DNA of 64,000 nt from positions 620,001 to 684,000 of the forward strand of contig NZ_NAEW01000001.1 of the NCBI RefSeq assembly GCF_002075345.1, read 5' to 3'. Shown piece after piece: positions 49,106 through 59,370 of this stretch. A model generated the notes under the pieces. The model saw nothing but the letters and a program-made list of their open reading frames with translations, did not search any database and was not told the origin of the DNA. Source of the stretch: Citrobacter braakii. GTDB taxonomy: Bacteria; Pseudomonadota; Gammaproteobacteria; Enterobacterales; Enterobacteriaceae. Positions within the stretch are counted from its first letter, which is position 1, and every line of letters begins with the position of its first letter. The position numbers and the translations under genes are program-made.

Positions 49106-50278
49106 TTAGCGTACAGAACGGATGGCGTTAATCAGCCCCTGAACGCCTTTTTCAAGCTTGGATCTTGGGCATCCGGCATTGAGACGTACAAAACCGCGAC
49201 CTTCTTCTCCGTAGGTGTATCCCGGCATGATAGCCACTTTCTGCTGGTGGATGAGAACATCCTGCAAGGCATGGTCATCAATATTGAGCGGACGCAGGTC
49301 AATCCATGCCAGATAGGTGGATTGAGGAATCTGCCAGTTGAGTTCGGGGAATGCGGCATTAAGCTCACGCGCAACGTAATGCAGATTGCTGGCAAGATAA
49401 TCGCGCAGCGCATCAAGCCAGCTTGCACCCTGTTGATAAGCGGCAATATGTGCGCTAAGCGCCAGCACCGCAGGCGAGGAAAGACCATCGCGGCCTTTTA
49501 ACGCGCTGAGGTAATCGTTGCGGCTTTGAGCATCTTCAATGAGTCCGTAAGCCCCGGTTAATGCCGGAATATTAAAACTCTTTGAGCCGGAAGTGAGCAG
49601 TGCCCAACTGCCGCGCGCGACGTTACTCCACGGGATGTGCGGCCGGTCTGACCATACCATATCCATATGAATCTCATCGGAGATAACTTTTACACCATGG
49701 CGCTGACACAGTTCTGCCATGGTTTCCAGCTCGTCGCGCGTCCACACTTTGCCCGTTGGGTTTTGTGGGCTGCAAAGCAGAAGAATTTTGCTTTCAGGTC
49801 GAGACAGGGCTTTCTCCAGCGCAACCATGTCGCAAAACCAGCCGTCGGCGCGTTTTTCCAGTCCGACTGCGTGTACCTGGCGCTGATTACCTTCAATCGC
49901 TTTGTAAAACGCATCGTAAGCCGGAGTATGGATAACCACCGCATCGCCCACGGATGACCATTGGCGGATCAACTCCGACACCATATAGATGACCGAGGGG
50001 CCATATACCAGCGACTGAGGATCTATTTGAGTGTTATGTCGCGAAAGAAACCAATGGCTTATCGCCGCCAGAAACTCATCGTTTTTCCAGCGGCTGTAAC
50101 CCAACACGCCATGTGACAGGCGCTGAGTCAGCGCCTCCAGAATGCAAGGTGCGGTGGCAAAATCCATATCGGAGATGGTGAATGGCAGCAGGTCGGCTGA
50201 ACCAAAACGGTCGGCAACGTAATCCCACTGAGTACACCAGGTACCGTGCCTGTCCACAACCTTTGAAAAATCAAACAT
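49106..50278 (-). CDS. malY: MalY, PLP C-S lyase and MalT inhibitor
   Basis: 390 residues, as E. coli MalY. It is a fold-type I aminotransferase-like enzyme: PLP lysine in TSGSKSFNIPAL, substrate-binding CSPQNPTGKVW and a C-terminal arginine (FVRLNAGCPRS). It has cystathionine beta-lyase activity and also binds and inhibits the maltose activator MalT. It is 10 nt behind malX in one operon under MalI. Confidence 0.97.
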   Translation of the reverse strand: MFDFSKVVDRHGTWCTQWDYVADRFGSADLLPFTISDMDFATAPCILEALTQRLSHGVLGYSRWKNDEFLAAISHWFLSRHNTQIDPQSLVYGPSVIYMVSELIRQWSSVGDAVVIHTPAYDAFYKAIEGNQRQVHAVGLEKRADGWFCDMVALEKALSRPESKILLLCSPQNPTGKVWTRDELETMAELCQRHGVKVISDEIHMDMVWSDRPHIPWSNVARGSWALLTSGSKSFNIPALTGAYGLIEDAQSRNDYLSALKGRDGLSSPAVLALSAHIAAYQQGASWLDALRDYLASNLHYVARELNAAFPELNWQIPQSTYLAWIDLRPLNIDDHALQDVLIHQQKVAIMPGYTYGEEGRGFVRLNAGCPRSKLEKGVQGLINAIRSVR

Positions 50279-50288
50279 ATTGTTGTCC

Positions 50289-51881
50289 TTAAGCCTGTAC
50301 GGTGTTCATCAGAACCGCGATCTCGTCTTTCACTGACTGGACCTGCGGACCGATAACGACCTGAAGGTTATGCTGATTGAGTTGTACTACGCCAATGGCA
50401 CGATTGTCCTTCAGAGCCTGTACGTTAACAAGCGACATATCGTTCACTGACAAGCGCAGACGGGTGATGCAATTATCCAGGCTGACAATGTTTTCCGCGC
50501 CGCCCAGCGCCGCCAGAATAGCAGGGACGTTGTAACCTGATTTACCAGGCGCTCCGGCCATTACTTTTTCGATATTGCTGGCAATTTCGACTTCACGGCC
50601 CGGCGTCTTCAAATTGAAACGCGTGATGGCGAAGCGGAAGATCACGTAGTACACCGCAAACCAGATAGCCGCGACAACAGGGACCAGGTACCACTTGGTG
50701 GACAATCCGTGCAGGATGCCGAACACCACGAAGTCAATCAGGTTACCGTCAGTGTTACCGATAGTGACGCCAAGCACTGCCATCACGGTGAAGCCAAGAC
50801 CGGTTAGCAGGGCGTGGATTACATACAGAACCGGAGCGACGAACAGGAATAAGAACTCGAGTGGTTCAGTTGTACCGCCGATGACACAGGCAATCAGACC
50901 AGAAATTAATAACCCTTTAATTTTATGACGATTTTCAGGACGTGCGCAGTGGTACATGGCTAATGCTGCACCCGGTAAACCGCCGAGGAACGCCGGCATT
51001 TTACCCTGGGACAGGAAGCGTGTTGCGCTTTCAGAGAAACCTTGCGTTGTCGGGCAGCTCAGTTGAGCCTGGAAAATAGTCAGTGCGCCGCTCACGCTAT
51101 GGCCGCAGACTTCCTGTGTGCCGCCAGCTTCGGTGAAGCGAATGAGTGCCACCAGAATATGGTGCAGGCCAAAAGGCAGCAACAGACGTTCACCGGTACC
51201 AAACAGCATAGGACCAAATTCCCCCGCGCTATTGATGATGTGACCGAGTCCGGTAATGCCCATGGCGAAAACCGGCCAAATCAGGGGAATGACCAGCCCG
51301 ACCAATCCCATCACCACCGAGGAGATGATAGGCACAAAGCGCGTACCACCGAAAAACGCCAGCGCATCCGGCAGACGAATGTTGTGGAAGCGTTCATGCA
51401 GCATCCAGACAATGATCCCGGCAATAACGGCACCGAGGATCCCGGTGTCGATCGACTGGATCCCCAGAATGTTTTGCACGTTGTTGGCTTTCAGGATCGC
51501 CGCATCTGTGGTGGGTAAGATACCTTTGGCGGTTAACCAGAAATTGACGGCGAGGTTCATGACCGCATAACCGACAAAACCGGCAAACGCCGCAACGCCT
51601 TTGTTCTCGCGCGCCAGGCCCAGAGGAATGGCAATACAGAACATGACTGGCAGGAAGCTAAACGCAAATGAGCCAACTTTACTCATCCAGGTAAAGATGG
51701 CCTGAAGCACCGGATTCCCCAACGCCGGGATCAGCGTTAAGACATCATGGCTGCTCAACGAGCTGCCGATCCCCAACATGATCCCGCAAAATGAAAGCAG
51801 CGCTACAGGCAGCATAAAGGTTTTGCCCAACTGCTGGAAAAATTCCCATAACGTTATTTTTGGTGTGGTTCTCGCCGTCAT
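50289..51881 (-). CDS. malX: MalX, PTS EIICB component (maltose/glucose type)
   Basis: 530 residues from ATG 51881 (MTARTTPKITL), same as E. coli; the frame to 51965 runs into the operator region and is rejected. A membrane EIIC domain (about 20-400) has the GLHHILVALIRFTEAGG segment. The EIIB domain at the C-terminus has phosphorylation cysteine in SLDNCITRLRLSV. There is no EIIA, so it must use an EIIA in trans (EIIA-Glc type). Natural substrate uncertain. Shine-Dalgarno AAGGAG. Confidence 0.97.
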   Translation of the reverse strand: MTARTTPKITLWEFFQQLGKTFMLPVALLSFCGIMLGIGSSLSSHDVLTLIPALGNPVLQAIFTWMSKVGSFAFSFLPVMFCIAIPLGLARENKGVAAFAGFVGYAVMNLAVNFWLTAKGILPTTDAAILKANNVQNILGIQSIDTGILGAVIAGIIVWMLHERFHNIRLPDALAFFGGTRFVPIISSVVMGLVGLVIPLIWPVFAMGITGLGHIINSAGEFGPMLFGTGERLLLPFGLHHILVALIRFTEAGGTQEVCGHSVSGALTIFQAQLSCPTTQGFSESATRFLSQGKMPAFLGGLPGAALAMYHCARPENRHKIKGLLISGLIACVIGGTTEPLEFLFLFVAPVLYVIHALLTGLGFTVMAVLGVTIGNTDGNLIDFVVFGILHGLSTKWYLVPVVAAIWFAVYYVIFRFAITRFNLKTPGREVEIASNIEKVMAGAPGKSGYNVPAILAALGGAENIVSLDNCITRLRLSVNDMSLVNVQALKDNRAIGVVQLNQHNLQVVIGPQVQSVKDEIAVLMNTVQA

Positions 51882-51925
51882 CAAACGACTCCTTGTAAAG
51901 GCTAGCTGACTAATGATGGCGAGAA

Positions 51926-51941
51926 GATAAAACGTTTTACC
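51926..51941. promoter_or_regulatory. MalI operator, malX side
   Basis: GATAAAACGTTTTACC, one mismatch in each outer arm from the palindrome GATAAAACGTTTTATC, 45 bp upstream of malX. LacI-family type with central ACGT. Confidence 0.85.
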
Positions 51942-51950
51942 TAATTTTAG

Positions 51951-51966
51951 TGCGGTATAAATCACA
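51951..51966. promoter_or_regulatory. Probable CRP site between malX and malI
   Basis: TGCGGTATAAATCACA fits TGTGA-N6-TCACA on the right half and partly on the left. It lies between the two MalI operators, as does the CRP site in the E. coli malX-malI region. Confidence 0.6.
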
Positions 51967-52004
51967 TTATCGAACGATAATAGGGGGTATAAATATAAGT
52001 GATT

Positions 52005-52020
52005 GATAAAACGTTTTATC
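52005..52020. promoter_or_regulatory. MalI operator, malI side
   Basis: GATAAAACGTTTTATC is a perfect 16-bp palindrome, 79 bp from the malX-side copy. It lies upstream of the chosen malI start (52051) and makes autoregulation likely. Confidence 0.88.
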
Positions 52021-52050
52021 CGTCACGTTATCAGGGAGTTTTCTGTTTTT

Positions 52051-53079
52051 ATGGCTATAGCCAAAAAAATAACCATCCATGATGTTGCGCTGGCTGCGGG
52101 GGTTTCGGTCAGCACCGTCTCATTGGTGCTCAGTGGAAAAGGGCGAATTTCATCAGCGACCGGGGAGCGGGTGAATGCTGCTATTGAGCAACTGGGGTTT
52201 GTGCGTAACCGCCAGGCATCAGCGCTGCGCGGCGGGCAGAGCGGAGTAGTTGGTTTGATTGTACGTGATCTTTCAACGCCGTTTTACGCCGAGCTGACGG
52301 CGGGTCTGACGGAAGCGTTGGAAGCGCAGGGGCGCATGGTCTTCTTACTGCACGGCGGTAAAGATGGGGAGCAGCTGGCGCAGCGTTTCGCGATGCTACT
52401 CAACCAAGGGGTGGATGGCGTGGTCATTGCCGGGGCCGCTGGCAGCAGTGATGCGCTGCAACAGTTGGCCGCTGATAAAGGGATCCCGGTGGTATTTGCA
52501 TCACGCGCCAGCTACATGGATGACGCAGACACCGTCAGGCCCGATAACATACAGGCTGCACAGTTACTGGTTGAACATCTTATCCGCCACGGACACCAGC
52601 GTATTGCCTGGCTGGGCGGGCAGAGTTCTTCATTGACTCGCGCAGAGCGCGTCGGCGGTTATTGTGCAACCTTATTAAAATATGGTTTACCGTTTCATAG
52701 CGACTGGGTGCTGGAGTGTTCATCCAGCCAGAAGCAGGCCGCAGAAGAGGTAACGGCGCTGTTACGCCGCAATCCCACGATCAGCGCGGTGGTGTGCTAC
52801 AACGAAATAATCGCCATAGGCGCCTGGTTTGGCCTGATGAGAGCGGGACGCCAGAGTGGTGAAATTGGTGTCGATCGCTATTTCGAACAGCAAATATCGT
52901 TGGCCGGATTCGCTGATGTGGCGGAAAACGCGTTGGACGATATCCCGATTACCTGGGCCTGTTCGCCCGCGCGTGAAATGGGATACACCCTTGCTGAACG
53001 TATGCTACAACGCATTGCCCACGATGAAGGTCATTCACGCAATCTGACGCTTTCCGCTCGTCTGGTGGCGGCGAAATAA
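52051..53079 (+). CDS. malI: MalI, LacI-family repressor of malXY
   Basis: 342 residues from ATG 52051 (MAIAKKITIHDVALAAG), the E. coli start and length; earlier frame starts would overlap the operator. LacI helix-turn-helix (VALAAGVSVSTVSLVLSG) at about 13-30 and hinge helix (RNRQASALRGG); the ligand-binding core follows. It represses malX-malY and itself by looping between two operators 79 bp apart. A terminator begins five bases after its stop. Confidence 0.97.
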   Translation: MAIAKKITIHDVALAAGVSVSTVSLVLSGKGRISSATGERVNAAIEQLGFVRNRQASALRGGQSGVVGLIVRDLSTPFYAELTAGLTEALEAQGRMVFLLHGGKDGEQLAQRFAMLLNQGVDGVVIAGAAGSSDALQQLAADKGIPVVFASRASYMDDADTVRPDNIQAAQLLVEHLIRHGHQRIAWLGGQSSSLTRAERVGGYCATLLKYGLPFHSDWVLECSSSQKQAAEEVTALLRRNPTISAVVCYNEIIAIGAWFGLMRAGRQSGEIGVDRYFEQQISLAGFADVAENALDDIPITWACSPAREMGYTLAERMLQRIAHDEGHSRNLTLSARLVAAK

Positions 53080-53083
53080 AAAA

Positions 53084-53107
53084 GCCCGATAAACACTGTT
53101 ATCGGGC
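53084..53107. terminator. Bidirectional terminator malI / ydgA
   Basis: Nine-base stem GCCCGATAA / TTATCGGGC with a six-base loop between convergent genes. On the minus strand it is followed by TTTTTTATTTC. Confidence 0.9.
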
Positions 53108-53124
53108 CTGTCACTGACGAGTGA

Positions 53125-54633
53125 TTATTGTTGCGGGATGGCAGGGGCATCCGGCTGTGTAAGAGAAGGCATACCGAACATACCAACAAACTCATCCAGC
53201 GGCATTTTTTGTCCGTTCAGCGTCACCTGGCCGTTTGCGTATTGCAGGCTGGTACCGATAACGTTGTCCTGCAAAGTCGTAATGCGGAACATCTGCCCCA
53301 TCGCCGCCAGGCCATTAACCTGTTGCTTCGCCAGACCAGCCGCTTCTTCCTGCTGATATCCTTCCAGTTTGGCAATTTGCGTCATGAACTCAGTCGCCAT
53401 ATCGACAGGGATGGTCAGTTTCGCATCCAGCGATTTGACGGAACGATCCACTTCCTGGGCCAGCGTTTGCGTCTCCACCGTGTTTGCGGTCGGATCTTTT
53501 AGCAGCAGTGACAGATTAAATGTGGTTTCACCTTTTGCATTCTTCCAGCTCAGTGGAGCAATGGTGACAACCGGTTCGCCTTTCATCAAAATCGGTAGCG
53601 CACTAAAGAAGGCTTCGGTGACTTTCTGCTGATAAAGCTCAGGATTTTGCACCACATCAATCTGCGCCATCAGCGCTTTGGTTTGGGCGCTGTACTGCTG
53701 GCTGAACTGGTGCAGTGCTTCACCGTCAATCTGGCCAACTTTCAACGTCAGCTTACCGCTCCCCATATCCTGGCCCTGCAATTTAAGGCTGTTCAGGGTG
53801 TAATCCAACTGGCTGTTGACGGTTTTGCCATCGTTAATCAGATCGGATTTGCCATCGATACCCATGCCTTCCAGCACCGCCAACTCTTTGCCCTCAACTG
53901 AAATCGACAGTTTTTCGAGGGACAATTTCTGATCGCCGATGCGCTCACCAAAGCTTGCGATACTGCTGGAACCTTCAGTTTTCAGGTTATTGAAAGTAAC
54001 TTGTACTTTCTGATCATACTCATTGACGGCATTAACCAGGCCACTTTGCGCCTCGCCAGTCAGCGACACCGCATTACCATCCTTATCAGCCGTAAACTGG
54101 AACTCCCCGCCGCTAAAGGCCACTTTTTCGTCGCCTTTCTCGTAGTTCAGCGGTTTGAGGGAGAGATCGGAACGGGTATCCCCACTGTAGCCAATACGGG
54201 AATTGATGATGAATGGCGTCTCACCTTTGGCAATATCAAACAGCGGTTTCGTCACGTCGTTATTGACCAGCGTCGTTTTCACGGAGGCCATTGCCGGAAC
54301 AAGATTCAGTGATTTCAGCTGAGCCAGCGGGAAAGGACCGTGATCAACGGTTTCATTCAGGACGATGCTTTGTCCCGGTTTCAGCCAGGAATCTGCCTGC
54401 CCGGCAACAGGTTTCACCACCAACTGCAGTTGGCTATTGAACACGCCGCGCTGGTAGTTTTGATAACTCAGTTCAATGCCCGCCTCTGGGGAGTAGCGTT
54501 TTAACTGATCGTTTGCCTGCGTCACCATCTCGGCGAGATGCGTTTCGAGTTTCTTTCCTGTGTACCAGGCGCCGCCCGTCCAGACGATACCCAGTGCAAC
54601 CACCACACCCGCAGCTACCAGCGATTTTTTCAT
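53125..54633 (-). CDS. ydgA: YdgA, DUF945 periplasmic/inner-membrane protein
   Basis: 502 residues from ATG 54633 (MKKSLVAAGVVVALG), as E. coli; the frame from 54687 crosses the manA terminator. An N-terminal TM anchor (5-24) then a long beta-rich DUF945 region, with repeated NxKxLxxxG-type strands and a C-terminal NGQVTLNGQKMPL motif. Function is unknown; DUF945 proteins are AsmA/TamB-like in general look. It lies behind manA in the same direction. Confidence 0.93.
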   Translation of the reverse strand: MKKSLVAAGVVVALGIVWTGGAWYTGKKLETHLAEMVTQANDQLKRYSPEAGIELSYQNYQRGVFNSQLQLVVKPVAGQADSWLKPGQSIVLNETVDHGPFPLAQLKSLNLVPAMASVKTTLVNNDVTKPLFDIAKGETPFIINSRIGYSGDTRSDLSLKPLNYEKGDEKVAFSGGEFQFTADKDGNAVSLTGEAQSGLVNAVNEYDQKVQVTFNNLKTEGSSSIASFGERIGDQKLSLEKLSISVEGKELAVLEGMGIDGKSDLINDGKTVNSQLDYTLNSLKLQGQDMGSGKLTLKVGQIDGEALHQFSQQYSAQTKALMAQIDVVQNPELYQQKVTEAFFSALPILMKGEPVVTIAPLSWKNAKGETTFNLSLLLKDPTANTVETQTLAQEVDRSVKSLDAKLTIPVDMATEFMTQIAKLEGYQQEEAAGLAKQQVNGLAAMGQMFRITTLQDNVIGTSLQYANGQVTLNGQKMPLDEFVGMFGMPSLTQPDAPAIPQQ

Positions 54634-54654
54634 TTTGATATCCATAAAATAAAA

Positions 54655-54676
54655 CCAGGCGTTTGAAGACGCCTGG
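54655..54676 (-). terminator. manA terminator in the ydgA leader
   Basis: Perfect eight-base stem CCAGGCGT / ACGCCTGG. On the minus strand it is followed by TTTTATTTTATGG, directly before the ydgA start codon at 54633. Confidence 0.85.
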
Positions 54677-54739
54677 AGGAGTGACATGTCTTTAACTCAC
54701 TACAGCTTAGCAAGAGTTGTTAAAAATATCAGTATCTTG

Positions 54740-55915
54740 CTACAGCTTGTTATAAACCCGAGCTAAACGGCCCGTGCCGCTGACGTTTACCGGCGATTCA
54801 CTCGCGCTAATAAAGGCCGACTCACCCGGCTGCAGCACCAGACGCTGCTCGCCCTTGCTCAGCACGGCTTCACCTTCGATGCAGAACAAAATGGCCGCAC
54901 TTTGCTGGTTGATATCTGCGCCATTGGCGGTCAGTTCATGCAAGGAGAACGCGAAATCGTCGACCGGAATGGGGAAGTCCAGTTCGCTGTCAGTCTTAAC
55001 TGGCGTGGTCAGCAGTTGATTGGCTGGCTTGGCGACAAACTTAACGTTGGCGACCAGCTCCGGGATATCAATGTATTTTGGCGTCAGTCCGGCGCGCAGC
55101 ACGTTGTCCGAGTTAGCCATTACCTCCAGCGCCACACCTTGCAGGTAGGCGTGTGGGGTTTCGGCAAATAAGAACATCGCTTCGCCAGGATTGAGTTTCA
55201 CCACATTGAGCAGCAGCGGGGAGAAGAGCCCGCTGTCATTCGGATAGAAATCGGCGATCAGGCGAATGGTTTGCCACGGTTCACCCTGCTGGCTGTTCAG
55301 CGCCGATTTCAGGATCGCCAGCGCATGGGATTTCTCCTCATCCTGCATATTCAGCAAGCTGGCGAAAAGATAGCTCAGACGTTCCGCGCTCGGTTCCTGC
55401 AGGAAATGCGCAATAGCCGGATGCGCGGCGGACACCGGTTGTAACAATGCGACAATGTCTGAGAACTCGCGGAATGCGTTCATCGCCAGGAACGGCGTCA
55501 AAGCAAAAACCAGTTCCGGTTTGTGGTTAGGATCTTTGTAATTGCGCTCTGCGGCATCCATCGGGATCCCCGCCGCGTTTTCTTTGGCAAATCCGATTTC
55601 AGAGTTGTGCTTGTTAGGATGAACCTGAATCGAAAGAGGTTGCGCGGCGCACAGCACTTTAAACAGGAAAGGCAGTTCACCAAAGCGTTTCGCAACGGCA
55701 TCGCCTAACAGTGCGGATTTATCGTGTTCGATGACATCACGCAGAGCGACCGTCTGGCCGTTAGCGTTCAGAACCTGCGAACTGCTTTTCGGATGCGCGC
55801 CCATCCACAGCTCAGCCATCGGTTGCTGATTGGGGTTGGCAATCCCATAAAGTTCCGTTAACGCAGTTTTACTTCCCCAGGCGTAGTTCTGCACTGAGTT
55901 GATGAGTTTTTGCAT
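54740..55915 (-). CDS. manA: Mannose-6-phosphate isomerase
   Basis: 391 residues from ATG 55915 (MQKLINSVQNYAWGSK), same as E. coli; the open frame extends to 56188 but that part lies in the divergent promoter region and overlaps fumA. Zinc ligands are in QVHPNKHNSE, PELVFALTPF and the cupin-type GVALEVMANSDNVLRAG. It interconverts mannose-6-phosphate and fructose-6-phosphate. It is divergent from fumA by 262 bp. Confidence 0.98.
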   Translation of the reverse strand: MQKLINSVQNYAWGSKTALTELYGIANPNQQPMAELWMGAHPKSSSQVLNANGQTVALRDVIEHDKSALLGDAVAKRFGELPFLFKVLCAAQPLSIQVHPNKHNSEIGFAKENAAGIPMDAAERNYKDPNHKPELVFALTPFLAMNAFREFSDIVALLQPVSAAHPAIAHFLQEPSAERLSYLFASLLNMQDEEKSHALAILKSALNSQQGEPWQTIRLIADFYPNDSGLFSPLLLNVVKLNPGEAMFLFAETPHAYLQGVALEVMANSDNVLRAGLTPKYIDIPELVANVKFVAKPANQLLTTPVKTDSELDFPIPVDDFAFSLHELTANGADINQQSAAILFCIEGEAVLSKGEQRLVLQPGESAFISASESPVNVSGTGRLARVYNKL

Positions 55916-56177
55916 TCTCAAGCCCTGTTTCAATGTGGAATTTTCTACGGCTATTAAACCAAGAAACCCTGAGCGAAGTAACCTGCACATGTAAAAAGTC
56001 GTACTTGTCTCAGTTTTTGTTAAAAAATTGTGTAGGATATGGTGACTCGCTTTTAATACCCTGAGTAATTCCGGTTGCAGAAAGCCTTTCCTTCTACAAC
56101 CCGACCTGCGGCAGGGAAGCAGGGCAATGGAACATCTGCCCAGAGAATAACCATACCGAGCAGTAAGTGAGAGCACA

Positions 56178-57824
56178 ATGTCAAACAAACCCTTTCATTA
56201 TCAGCATCCTTTCCCCCTCAAAAAGGATGATACCGAATACTATCTGCTGACCAGCGACCATGTCTCCGTTGCCGAATTTGAAGGGCAGGAGATTGTTAAA
56301 GTCGCGCCGCAAGCCTTAACGCTGCTGGCTCGTCAGGCCTTCCATGATGCCTCGTTTATGCTGCGTCCTGCGCATCAGCAGCAGGTGGCCGACATTCTGC
56401 GTGACCCGGAGGCCAGCGAAAACGACAAATATGTGGCCCTGCAATTCCTGCGGAATTCTGATATTGCGGCAAAAGGTATTTTGCCGACCTGTCAGGACAC
56501 CGGCACTGCGATTATCGTGGGTAAAAAAGGTCAGCGCGTCTGGACCGGCGGCGGTGATGAAGCTGCGCTGGCGCGCGGTGTGTATAACACCTACATCGAA
56601 GATAACCTGCGCTATTCACAAAACGCCGCGCTGGATATGTATAAAGAGGTGAACACCGGTACCAACCTGCCGGCACAGATAGATTTGTATACCGTCGATG
56701 GCGATGAATACAAATTCCTGTGTATTGCCAAAGGCGGTGGTTCGGCGAACAAAACCTATCTGTACCAGGAGACCAAAGCGCTGCTCACGCCGGGCAAATT
56801 AAAAAATTACCTGGTTGAGAAGATGCGAACGCTGGGAACAGCGGCTTGCCCGCCGTATCACATTGCGTTTGTGATCGGTGGAACCTCAGCGGAAGCCACG
56901 CTGAAAACGGTGAAACTGGCGTCGGCTAAATATTACGATGAGCTGCCGACCGAAGGTAACGAACATGGTCAGGCATTCCGCGATGTGGAGCTGGAAAAAG
57001 AGCTGCTGATTGAGGCACAGAATTTGGGGCTGGGCGCGCAGTTCGGCGGGAAGTATTTCGCTCATGATATCCGCGTGATCCGCCTGCCGCGTCACGGTGC
57101 GTCGTGTCCGGTTGGTATGGGCGTTTCTTGCTCAGCCGATCGAAATATCAAAGCTAAGATCAACCGTGAAGGTATCTGGATCGAAAAACTGGAGCATAAT
57201 CCAGGCAAATATATACCAGAAGAGTTGCGCCAGGCGGGAGAAGGCGAAGCGGTACGCGTTGACCTCAATCGTCCGATGAAAGAGATCCTGGCTCAGCTGT
57301 CGCAGTACCCGGTTTCTACACGTCTGTCGCTTAACGGTACCATTATTGTTGGCCGTGATATTGCGCATGCGAAACTGAAAGAACGGCTGGATAACGGCGA
57401 AAGTTTGCCGCAGTATGTTAAAGATCATCCGATCTATTACGCTGGCCCGGCAAAAACGCCGGAAGGCTATGCCTCTGGTTCGCTTGGACCAACCACGGCA
57501 GGGCGTATGGATTCGTATGTTGACCAGCTTCAGTCCGCAGGTGGCAGCATGATCATGCTGGCGAAAGGCAACCGCAGCCAGCAGGTGACCGATGCCTGTC
57601 ATAAGCATGGCGGCTTCTACTTAGGCAGCATCGGCGGCCCGGCAGCGGTGCTGGCCCAGGGCAGTATCAAGAGTCTGGAGTGTGTGGAATACCCTGAACT
57701 GGGGATGGAAGCCATCTGGAAAATTGAAGTGGAAGATTTCCCGGCGTTTATCCTGGTGGATGACAAAGGCAACGATTTCTTCAAACAGATTCAGACGTCG
57801 CAGTGCGCACGCTGCGTTAAGTAA
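56178..57824 (+). CDS. fumA: Fumarase A, class I iron-sulfur fumarate hydratase
   Basis: 548 residues, as E. coli FumA. The three cysteines of the oxygen-sensitive [4Fe-4S] cluster lie in [18 protein letters not shown] and MGVSCSAD. The C-terminal beta domain begins near [14 protein letters not shown]. It hydrates fumarate to malate in the TCA cycle under iron-replete growth. Monocistronic with its own terminator; fumC follows under separate control. Shine-Dalgarno GTGAGAG. Confidence 0.98.
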   Translation: MSNKPFHYQHPFPLKKDDTEYYLLTSDHVSVAEFEGQEIVKVAPQALTLLARQAFHDASFMLRPAHQQQVADILRDPEASENDKYVALQFLRNSDIAAKGILPTCQDTGTAIIVGKKGQRVWTGGGDEAALARGVYNTYIEDNLRYSQNAALDMYKEVNTGTNLPAQIDLYTVDGDEYKFLCIAKGGGSANKTYLYQETKALLTPGKLKNYLVEKMRTLGTAACPPYHIAFVIGGTSAEATLKTVKLASAKYYDELPTEGNEHGQAFRDVELEKELLIEAQNLGLGAQFGGKYFAHDIRVIRLPRHGASCPVGMGVSCSADRNIKAKINREGIWIEKLEHNPGKYIPEELRQAGEGEAVRVDLNRPMKEILAQLSQYPVSTRLSLNGTIIVGRDIAHAKLKERLDNGESLPQYVKDHPIYYAGPAKTPEGYASGSLGPTTAGRMDSYVDQLQSAGGSMIMLAKGNRSQQVTDACHKHGGFYLGSIGGPAAVLAQGSIKSLECVEYPELGMEAIWKIEVEDFPAFILVDDKGNDFFKQIQTSQCARCVK

Positions 57825-57830
57825 CGTCAG

Positions 57831-57846
57831 CCGCCCTTCGGGGCGG
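57831..57846 (+). terminator. fumA terminator
   Basis: Stem CCGCCC / GGGCGG with a TTCG tetraloop and nine T, right after the fumA stop. This separates fumA from fumC. Confidence 0.93.
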
Positions 57847-57966
57847 TTTTTTTTTACCGCACGAACCACCAAACGACAGATTAATCCTCGTTAATACTCA
57901 TAAGACCAATGCAAATGGGCAATGTCGAAACATAACCTAATCAATTGTTAATGTAAGGAGCAGGTA

Positions 57967-59370
57967 ATGGTAACGGTACGCCGCGAGAATGATTCAATGG
58001 GGGCTATTGATGTTCCAGCCGATAAGCTTTGGGGCGCGCAAACCCAACGTTCGCTGGAGCATTTTCGTATCTCTACGGAGAAAATGCCGGTCTCGCTGAT
58101 CCATGCGCTGGCGCTGACGAAACGCGCCGCAGCAAAGGTTAACCAGGATCTCGGGCTGCTGGCGGAGGATAAAGCCAGGGCTATTATGCAGGCCGCAGAT
58201 GAGGTGTTGGCGGATAAACACCGCGATGAGTTTCCGCTGGCCATCTGGCAAACCGGGTCAGGTACGCAAAGCAATATGAACATGAACGAGGTGCTGGCAA
58301 ACCGGGCCAGCGAGTTGCTGGGCGGCGTGCGGGGGATGGAACGGAAAGTTCACCCCAACGATGATGTTAATAAAAGCCAAAGCTCGAATGATGTGTTCCC
58401 GACCGCAATGCACGTTGCCGCGCTGCTGGCGCTGCGTAACTCACTGATCCTGCAGTTAAATGTGTTAACCAAAACGCTCAGTGATAAATCACACGCTTTC
58501 GCGGATATCGTCAAAATCGGTCGTACACATCTGCAAGATGCAACCCCGCTTACGCTTGGCCAGGAGATTTCCGGCTGGGTGGCAATGCTTGAACATAACC
58601 TCAGACACATTGAAAACAGCTTACCCCACGTGGCGGAACTGGCGCTGGGAGGAACCGCGGTAGGGACCGGACTGAACACGCATCCGGAATATGCCCGTCG
58701 GGTCGCGGATGAATTGCGGGACATTACCTGTGCGCCGTTCGTTACCGCACCGAATAAATTTGAAGCGCTAGCTACCTGCGATGCACTGGTTCACGCCCAC
58801 GGCGCGCTAAAAGGGTTGGCGGCATCGCTGATGAAAATCGCCAACGATGTGCGCTGGCTGGCATCCGGTCCGCGTTGCGGGATTGGCGAAATTTCGATTC
58901 CAGAAAATGAACCGGGCAGCTCCATTATGCCGGGTAAGGTCAATCCTACCCAGTGTGAAGCGCTCACCATGCTTTGCTGTCAGGTAATGGGCAACGATGT
59001 CGCCATCAACATGGGCGGAGCGTCAGGTAATTTTGAGCTCAACGTTTACCGACCAATGGTCATCCACAATTTCTTGCAGTCGGTGCGTCTGCTGGCTGAC
59101 GGTATGGAAAGCTTTAACGAGCACTGCGCGACAGGGATCGAGCCCAATCGTGAACGAATCGATCAACTGCTCAACGAGTCGCTAATGCTGGTGACCGCGC
59201 TCAATACCCATATCGGTTATGATAAAGCCGCTGAAATTGCCAAAAAGGCGCACAAAGAGGGGCTGACGTTAAAAGCCTCCGCCCTGGCGCTGGGGTATCT
59301 AACCGAAGCGGAGTTTGACAGCTGGGTACGCCCGGAACTGATGGTTGGCAGTATGCGGCCAGGCAGTTAA
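57967..59370 (+). CDS. fumC: Fumarase C, class II cluster-free fumarate hydratase
   Basis: 467 residues, as E. coli FumC, with the fumarase/aspartase signature [13 protein letters not shown] (about 318-330) and [14 protein letters not shown] and [13 protein letters not shown]. It has no iron-sulfur cluster, so it replaces FumA when iron is scarce or superoxide is high; in E. coli SoxRS activates it. Shine-Dalgarno AAGGAG. Its stop codon overlaps that of tus on the other strand (TTAA shared). Confidence 0.98.
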   Translation: MVTVRRENDSMGAIDVPADKLWGAQTQRSLEHFRISTEKMPVSLIHALALTKRAAAKVNQDLGLLAEDKARAIMQAADEVLADKHRDEFPLAIWQTGSGTQSNMNMNEVLANRASELLGGVRGMERKVHPNDDVNKSQSSNDVFPTAMHVAALLALRNSLILQLNVLTKTLSDKSHAFADIVKIGRTHLQDATPLTLGQEISGWVAMLEHNLRHIENSLPHVAELALGGTAVGTGLNTHPEYARRVADELRDITCAPFVTAPNKFEALATCDALVHAHGALKGLAASLMKIANDVRWLASGPRCGIGEISIPENEPGSSIMPGKVNPTQCEALTMLCCQVMGNDVAINMGGASGNFELNVYRPMVIHNFLQSVRLLADGMESFNEHCATGIEPNRERIDQLLNESLMLVTALNTHIGYDKAAEIAKKAHKEGLTLKASALALGYLTEAEFDSWVRPELMVGSMRPGS